Assembly (NCBI GenBank): GCA_022747635.1
Contig: JAKTNV010000006.1
Coordinates: 67,356,590-67,420,589 of the forward strand
Direction: 5' to 3'
Length of the DNA: 64,000 bases
Origin: Hetaerina americana
Taxonomy: Eukaryota; Arthropoda; Insecta; Odonata; Calopterygidae
In this document: positions 56,661 through 64,000 of the stretch, one piece after another
Layout of the letters: every line of letters begins with the position of its first letter
Numbering within the stretch: position 1 is the first letter of the stretch
Made by a program: the position numbers and the translations under genes
The notes under the pieces: generated by a model
The model's database searches: none
Seen by the model: only the letters and a program-made list of their open reading frames with translations
What the model was told of the DNA's origin: nothing

Positions 56661-59600
56661 TTTAACAATTTGTGGAATGGAATTATGAGAAGGTAATCAA
56701 GAAATTAATCTTTTAAAAGGACATATGTTGTAAACTACGTTTTGATTAAGCCAAAAAGTATTCTGGGTACTATTTCTGAATTAGTGAGTTTCATCACTAG
56801 TTTATTTAAGTGGATGAGAGATTAGGAATGGCAGACTGCGTGATCTTAACCGTACCTAATGGCGTAGGAAAATGCTTAAGCAATCTAAGTCGAATGGTTA
56901 AATAAAAAATAAATAAAATGGTGAAATCTATAATGGTAGTAAATATTGTAAATAATTGATATTGATTATACATTATTTTCAGATTTCTCATAGCTATTAG
57001 TCAATTTTATTTAAGTTTAATTAAAATGAATTGGGTAAAAGGAAAGAAATAGTGAATATGGTCTATATTTAACCCAAAATAGAGTCAAGGAAGTCTGCTG
57101 AGTAGAAAAATCAAAACCGGTTGACCCTTCAATAGTTGGGCGACCCTCTGCCCGATAGGTGTCTCCCGAAAGCTGTTAATCAAAGCTTAAACTGGATTAT
57201 ATCTCCCGCAGTCAGATTAGATACTCTGGGACAAAATTAAGCCAACACAAAAAGCACAGCAGTTTGAATTTCCCCATCACCTTTGGGGAAATTCTAAAGT
57301 TTAAAAATCCATCTAGTGTATAACTGGATATTTAGTTTTTAAATGAGGCATGTAAAAATCTGACGATCAATTGCCGAAATATTAATATAGTATACTAAGA
57401 TTGTGCAATGGGGATGCAGAAACTTACGAGAAGAGGTCAGTAAGTAGGTCCCAAGAAGAGGTTTAAACTAAGTGGAGTAAATATGAATAATAAACATTTT
57501 TTAAGCGAACAAAGAACGAATGCGCCTGCTCCGTTTCGATAAATTCGTCGTTATCATGCAACACTGAAGAGGTTTGCGTCCAAGTCCTTGAACCCATTGC
57601 ATCGAATGGCAAAAGAATTTATAGGATTAATAAGAGGAAAGTCAATGAAATTATCACCCCGATTAGAGGCCAGAATATAAGGTACAAGTTGCGCTAAATG
57701 ACAGACACCTTGATCTCCTTCTTTTACCGTAGGGTCAGGAGAACCTCGTCGAACATTAAATTGACGATATCTCCAGCAATGGAAGTGCACATGGTTGCAG
57801 CTAATGTCTCTAGGTCAAACTTAACGACCAGCAGTTTTGAATATGCCGTCTTAAATATCGAAAGTCTAGGTACAGGATCGGCAATCTACAGTAAACTATG
57901 ATTGTAGTGCCGACACCAATTTAACATTGGCATATGGGAAAGAGTAGCACTGTATAGATGTGGAATATGTTCTTCTTCGACAGACAAAACAATTTACAAG
58001 TATAGAAATCGGCTGAAAATCAAATGGACGAATAATCTGACGAACGAGAAAGAGAGAGGAATACATTTATACAGCACTAGGATCGATAATCTCTATTTGC
58101 GTACGCTCATATCAAGTACCACCATAACTCCATTCTAAGATATTACAGCGTGAAAGTTGACATATTGGTGTTTTATTATGGAGACCACTATAGCAGTAAT
58201 CAAACTAGTGGGTGCTTAATTTGGAATTACCATTCTATGGTGCTTATAATTTATACAGAAGGGTTCAGGGACCAGTTATTTTCCTTGTGCCGCCGAAGGT
58301 TTCCGAACAGTCTTGTCTTACTTCAACGACCCAGCTTGTGTTTGTACGATAGTGTTAAAAGAGACACTGAGATTTCAGCCGCGAACTCCTCGGTCAAAAG
58401 GCAAACAAGAGTCTTCTTGGCTACCACTTTCATTAGTCATGAGTATTGCAGATTGAACTTCATATTGTAACGAAAAATGCTTTTATAAACATTTGGAGAA
58501 GGAATTAATGAGAATCGGACCCGATTCAGTGAAATTTCACGTAATGATTATTAAAAAATGCATATTTTTGTGGGCTACAAGATGATGACAACTTGGTTTT
58601 AATGTGATGCAACATCAAACCAGGTAGTGATGATGGAATACATTAAAATGAAGGCCGTATTTAAGTGTGAAATCGTATTTTCGGAAGGCAGTTGCAAATG
58701 AACTAAAAGTTTTACTACAAATTTACGTTGTGACCAATGAGTAAGTATGTATATGATGAAGGTTTTGCACACACACAGCTTGTTAATTCAACAATTTAGA
58801 TGTTTATTAATACAAAGTCATGAAGGAAGGAGAAAAACTACGACAATTCTTATTCATTGTTATCTGGCGGACAGATTAGATGGGGGACAAAAAAAGGAAG
58901 GAGGAGATAGTAGGAAGCAGTCGGAGGAAAGCATACGAGAGTAAAAAGAGACACGTGGAATTGGGAAATAGGGTTTCAAAATTTTAATTTATTGCGGTAA
59001 ATTGATGAATGATAACTATTAAAAGTACAGATTGACTGGAATACAATATCAGGCACAAGGAATGCACTAGAAGCACACTATGGGGTGGAATAGTATATGA
59101 GGAGAGAGACTAAAGCGCAAACTCTTCAGGCCACCTAAAGAGCTTCGGGTACACGTAGTTATGGATATAGAAATGGGAAATGTGGAACGGAATTTATGCG
59201 AGCCATTGAATGAGTGAGCTGTGTTTGTAATTCTTCGGAATGAAAATTTAAAAACATGACAATGAATTGATATTTTTTCATACTCATGGAATGGGCTCTC
59301 CTGAATATATTTAGAAATGCATTGGTAAATATGAACCTAAGTTAAATAATTTGGTCGGCGATAGAAAGCACTTAAGCTACGCCCCCCCGTGGGTGAAAAG
59401 TCAGGCTCGTCAAGGTAACTTTTTTCGCTCGCTTGCTAGGCGATCAACCTTATTCATTAATTCATGTTCATTCCGAATATCAAATTATTTACTGTCACGC
59501 GTCCTTATTTTCCTGCTTTAAGTATGCATGTGAAAATTAGATCGCATGAAAAGCGGTTTCATACTATTAAAAATCTGTCATTTTCTCTTCAAGCTTTCGC

Positions 59601-60979
59601 AAAATTGTTGAAAATTGAATGTGTTCAACACTTCTTATTGTTTTCGCCAAAGATAAAAGCTGAAACTAGCCTGCACGTAATTTAGAACTATCTCTGCTTA
59701 CTTAAATTTGCCACGAAACAATTCCTCTTTGCCTCGTTTTGAGATTTGTTTACTTCTCAAGATTAAATCCCGTCTGCCTTGCTTAATACATTAACACACG
59801 GGGGTTTTTTTCACGATTGAGTACGAAGTTCGACTCTCACGAGCTAGGCTCGACAATGTTGCTCTACTGTTTCCTTTACCTTTGCCATAAGGGAGCAGAA
59901 GTTTTTCCTGAAACCCACTGCTATCTTATTTCTCTACTTACGTTTTACCGCCGACGCCTCACAGCCCACGGAACCCGTTTAGCCTTATCCACGATTAACC
60001 ACGGAAGTTTGCCCGCGGGGGAGGAGTTTGGGAAGGGCGGCAAACGGCGCCCTCACACAGAGATAGACAGTCCTCAACTGGTGGTCACGTCGCCTTCTGG
60101 ATGCGGCGGCGTGCGGAGTCGCAAGAATCCGGGGGGCGTGGTGTGGGAGAGTGGACGAGGAAAATTAAGCAGAGGGTTGAGAGAGGGGGAGGGGGCGAGT
60201 ACTCTAGAAGGGTGAGAAAACGTATTGCCATATTTGCTTTATTATATTTATCAGATCGGTGTTACAATGATAAATTAGAGTAGCGGTTCTCTAAAAAAAT
60301 AGAATAACCTTAAACCAAAACCAGTGTCCAAATAAATGCGAACAAGGACCCCAGTCCAGAACACAAAAGTTAAAAATGTATGTTGATGTGTACTCACTCA
60401 GGTTATTTGTAATATCAATTGAAATGGTGTCGAATATTATATAGAACGGCAGCACATGCAGTGGACAGCAAATTTTAGTCCTGTGAGCTCACGGCAGCTG
60501 TGAATATTGCTCACATAGTTCACGTCTACTCAGGGGACTATTTATAAGGAGAAAACCCCCATACTCGTGTCCGCTTTCTGTTACCAATCACTCGAAAATG
60601 AGATTTCCAGTCATGAAGCATTGTAGTTGGAAAGGGATTCCCGCGAGTAGAGTTGTATAAACCAATTAACGCCCATTGAAAACTGGGAAAATTATGTTTG
60701 TTTAGTGAAATAACTCGTACTCGGCGGTGTCGCATTCAACACTTCCTCATATTCCTAGCCCCAGTATCCCCTTTGCAAATGCAAGTTTAATCTTTGGTAG
60801 GTTTAGTTTCTAGGAAACAAAGAATAGACGCCTGTTATTTCATCCAATCGAGAAAATATCGAGGCAATGCGGTGACATAACCAAATGACTATGTCATTTC
60901 TTCCCACGGGAGGTATTGATAAATGAGTAAGGCAAAATAAGAACATAAATCCATTAGCAATATCAGTTCAAGGTATCCG
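56661..60979. other. Unassigned; GC-rich patch at about 59950-60220
   Basis: No gene is recognised across 4.3 kb. The ORFs at 57698-57901, 58150-58470 and 59817-60215 show no domain. The patch at 59950-60220 is GC- and purine-rich, compared with AT-rich flanks. Confidence 0.35.
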
Positions 60980-61012
60980 CCCATTTAAAGGTAGGTTTTT
61001 GGACTATCCCAA
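60980..61012 (-). repeat. Isolated LINE-type 3' tip motif
   Basis: CCATTTAAAGGTAGGTTTTT at 60981 followed by GGAC matches the 3' tip of family A LINEs at 54733 and 56313, but no LINE body follows. It may be an extremely short insertion or a chance match. Confidence 0.3.
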
Positions 61013-63929
61013 GCGATTGTTTCACTTTAGGTATCGTGAAAACTCCGTCTCACTTTGCCATACTTTTTTAATATCAGTAAATAATATGGCCATAAGGAGG
61101 TTTTGTTGGTGTCATTCAAAAGTTATGCAATGCATGATAATATATTAAGATTCATTCTAAGGCTAACTTGCTATGAGACAACTTTTTTAATATGGGCAAT
61201 TTTTATTGTAAAAGACCATGAAACGAGCTATCGAAAATATTTCTGAGATACAGCTCCTGTAAGTCAAGGTTTCCGCGGGAAATACATACCTGCCTCCATC
61301 TGATGGAAGACAGTAGTTTGCGAAGAAATAGAAGTCGCTGTACTAACTTGTTGATAATGCTACCTCTTAATTAGAGAGATAAGACTGACGGCATAATCTC
61401 GACTTTAATCCTTATGTCAAGGAACATGACTGCCTGTGTTGATGATCATTTCAATGAAACAAGGGCTAATTCCAATTGAATCAATTTCATTCAATCCACG
61501 TCAATTCCTTCATCCATATACACTTAGGTATTTGTGAAAGAACAGAAGTAGATTTATGTTTGAGTAAGAACCTGTTTCGAGTAACTTGTTGAATAATTGC
61601 GAGCATCGATAGTCACTTGGCTCGTTGTGACTGATTATCCAATTTAGAAATTTATACAATTTAAAAAACTATGATCAGCCAATTCCGGCGAGCAGCGAGG
61701 CGTCATTAAGGCGAATTCATGGGATAAATTTAGTGCTCGCAATTTTTCTTATTTTTCAAAGGTTTTTGCGTATATTTAGAAAGTTCAATTATAATTATGA
61801 GTATAGGAAGCTTGTCTGCCGATTGTCTGACCAACCACATGGTTACTATGTTACTTTTTACTTTTACTATGGATGCCAGCTTTTTATGAAGGATAGAAGT
61901 GTATTAGTCTCTAACATGCTACATTACGAAAAAAAGTGTCTTGTTTTTCAAAAGCAGTATGCATGCTAATGTCGCGGAATAATTGATGAATTACATTGAT
62001 TCAAGGATATTTTTTAGAATTTGAATCATTTATCAGTTATTACTTGAAAAAATTAGTGCATCGAAGCGTTCTTTGGTGCCAATGTAGGTACAAAATTTAA
62101 AAATATATACGAAAATCCTTACTCCTGGTTATATGTATAAGATTAATTTTCTTAAAAGAACCTAAGTTTTTTGCCAAAGGATGAATGTTAATGATTTTAA
62201 AACATAGATCGTCACATAAATTTGTGCTTTCCACAGTTTTTCACTGACCAAATGATTAATTGCTAGTTGGTCGGTAAAAATGTCAGTTTCTAGATCATTA
62301 ATATAGAGGTTCTATTAATTGAGACCTGATAGAAATAAATCTGCAAAAATCATAAGATTCTATTCTATTATGGGCATTTTACAGAGCTATGATTGGAACT
62401 GTAAGCCATGAAAGAGCTTACACTTTCGGAATGAAAATGAAATTAAGAAATATTGCCAACTTTGGCCTGATTAATTATACTTAAATGTTTATGGAACGAC
62501 TTGATGAATTCCTACGGCTGGGTATTAACTTGATTTCATCCGGTGCGCGATAGAATTTTCGAACAATTCAATTGCTAAGTCACTTGCTCTAATTAACGTT
62601 AATAGGACACTCTCTAGCAGTGGTAATTTCATTCTTGGATAATCTTCTTCAATAATTTCGGTAACTTCATATGGTACAATTCTTTACTATTTGAATCTAG
62701 TGTTCACATAAGAGAAATTATCTTCAGAATGTGAATGAAAATATATTAAAAGCCTCTACTTGGATTTAACGCATCCAATCGCAAAAATCTGCAATAATAA
62801 CGGGTGCGATTTTCTTTACTGGTGATATAAAACCAAGATTTATTTCTTGGAGTTTAATTGTAACCAATTATGACATGGTGAAGATAAAATAACGTGGCGG
62901 TCAGAAATATTTTTCTTTCCCTTCAATGTTGTTTCCGTAGATTTTGGTATTTGAGTACTTCTCAAAACTGATTACAAAGTTTTCCTTCAACTAAATTTTT
63001 AATGGCTTGGAGCGGCTGCTGAAGATTATCGAGGAGAGTTAAAAATGAAAGTCACAAATCCCACGGAAACTTTCATTGGTAATAAGGCTTATCAACTGCA
63101 CCTGCTAAATAAATTTTTGAAATGAGGATTATGTTGGTCACTAAAAAAGTAATTTTAAAGCGTGTGAGAAGAAGAATGATCTAAACTGACAATACCTAAG
63201 CGGTGCTCAGTTCTCACCTCTTTTCGCTAGTTACCATAAGGATTTTCACGTTAAACCTTATCGAGGAGGAGCTGGCGTAACCTGTTTCAACACTATCAGC
63301 TTCTGTCGTCATCATACCAATTTCCCTTTTAAAAACTATAGGGTTATTTCATTCAAATTTTGTTCATCAGACCTATCATACATATAGATGAAGCGAGGCG
63401 CCATCGATTTGAGGCAAACATAAGAATCACAGAGGTCACGTGATATTGGGCGAAAATACGGTTATCACCATGGCTCATTTGTGCTGTGCTTACGGATGAA
63501 AAAATAATTCCGTGAAAAGAAACACCATAACCTTTCACAGGTTATTCATTTCATCGTGCATGCCTGATAATAATAATTGCTGAATTCATCATTGAAAACT
63601 TAGGTAATTCAATGCAGAAAGCTATGGCAAAAGTGAAGTGTAATACTCCCCTGCTTATCTCTTCCTTATTATACTTCATACTGCTGAAATTGGTATCAAT
63701 TCTGACTCGCATTGCGTCTCCATTCTGATGAATAGTTTTCCTGCTAATAAAGAAATGAAATGGACATGGATAAACACTATGAAAAAGATTTTTACACCGT
63801 TTTTAAGATGCGCGTTTAGTTTAGTCATAGACAAAGGAAAAAATAACTCCTAATGCATGTTTTAATTCGATATGGATTGTAAGTGTTAAGAAAGCAAAGA
63901 GGTAGTGAGAGGTGCCCATCACAGCCAAC
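61013..63929. other. Unassigned AT-rich spacer
   Basis: No gene, RNA or mobile element is recognised across 2.9 kb. Short open frames are without domains. Confidence 0.35.
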
Positions 63930-64000
63930 ATGGACGATAATTTTGATTTGGATGATAAACAAAAGTCTAATAATAATAAATCATATTCTGTGAAATTATA
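63930..64000 (+). CDS. Possible first coding exon of a plus-strand gene, cut by the window end
   Basis: An ATG at 63930 in an excellent start context (A at -3, G at +4: CCAACATGG) opens a frame encoding MDDNFDLDDKQKSNNNKSYS, then VKL to the last base. It is preceded by an in-frame TGA at 63906, so it would be the first start codon. The acidic, polar N-terminus looks like a cytosolic or nuclear protein start, but 23 residues are too few to name a family. A GTGAAA at about 63990 could be a donor site. The evidence is start context and composition only. Confidence 0.35.
   Translation, partial: MDDNFDLDDKQKSNNNKSYSVKL

Noticed and set aside
57180..57260. Resemblance to mitochondrial small-subunit rRNA (a GATTAGATAC-like stretch)
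   Set aside because: Only about ten bases match and the flanks do not continue the similarity.
59817..60215. 132-codon plus-strand ORF
   Set aside because: The second half is Gly/Arg-rich from a GC-rich patch, and no family features are visible.
1..64000. CRISPR arrays, operons, prophage or bacterial insertion sequences
   Set aside because: No regularly spaced repeats or prokaryotic gene layout; spliced exons and mariner/LINE/SINE content show eukaryotic DNA.

Overview
The window looks like arthropod, most likely insect, nuclear DNA. It is AT-rich. Its one clear host gene is split by GT-AG introns, and the rest is dominated by degenerate non-LTR retrotransposons, tRNA-derived SINEs and mariner-family DNA transposons. 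There are no operons, bacterial-type genes or CRISPR arrays. The species cannot be named from the sequence.

The host gene is an SV2-like (synaptic vesicle glycoprotein 2-like) transporter of the major facilitator superfamily. It lies on the minus strand as eleven coding exons between 33287 and 8472. Every exon junction keeps the reading frame, and together they give 527 residues with a complete 12-helix core and a stop codon. The exon carrying the start codon is not identified; it lies upstream, at coordinates above 33287, and may be outside the window. At the far right edge (63930) a possible first coding exon of a different, plus-strand gene begins.

Layout: 1-1127 has no recognised gene. 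1130-2450 is a nearly complete mariner with one frameshift. 4620-7020 holds two LINE pieces. 8472-33287 is the SV2-like gene, whose introns carry many fragments of one EN+RT LINE family (called family A here), several related LINE tails and at least three tRNA-derived SINEs. 33784-35690 is a family A copy interrupted by a short mariner deletion derivative with perfect terminal inverted repeats. 37107-38877 is a 5'-truncated LINE with an uninterrupted 547-residue reverse transcriptase ORF. 39480-40540 looks like an old reverse transcriptase remnant. 40911-41130 is a TA/CA microsatellite. 42100-44020 is a CR1-like LINE remnant with an internally deleted mariner inserted in it. 45241-45450 is an imperfect palindrome made of two tRNA-like SINE ends. 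46787-47445 and 54732-56660 hold more LINE pieces. The remaining 44-64 kb is mostly unassigned, with GC-rich patches near 45.9, 51.3 and 60.1 kb.

The transporter stands alone: nothing nearby forms a pathway with it. I found no convincing new molecular system. The points most worth following up are the three different mariners at different stages of decay, the nested insertions, the SINE palindrome, the strand bias of family A LINEs, and the missing 5' exon of the transporter.
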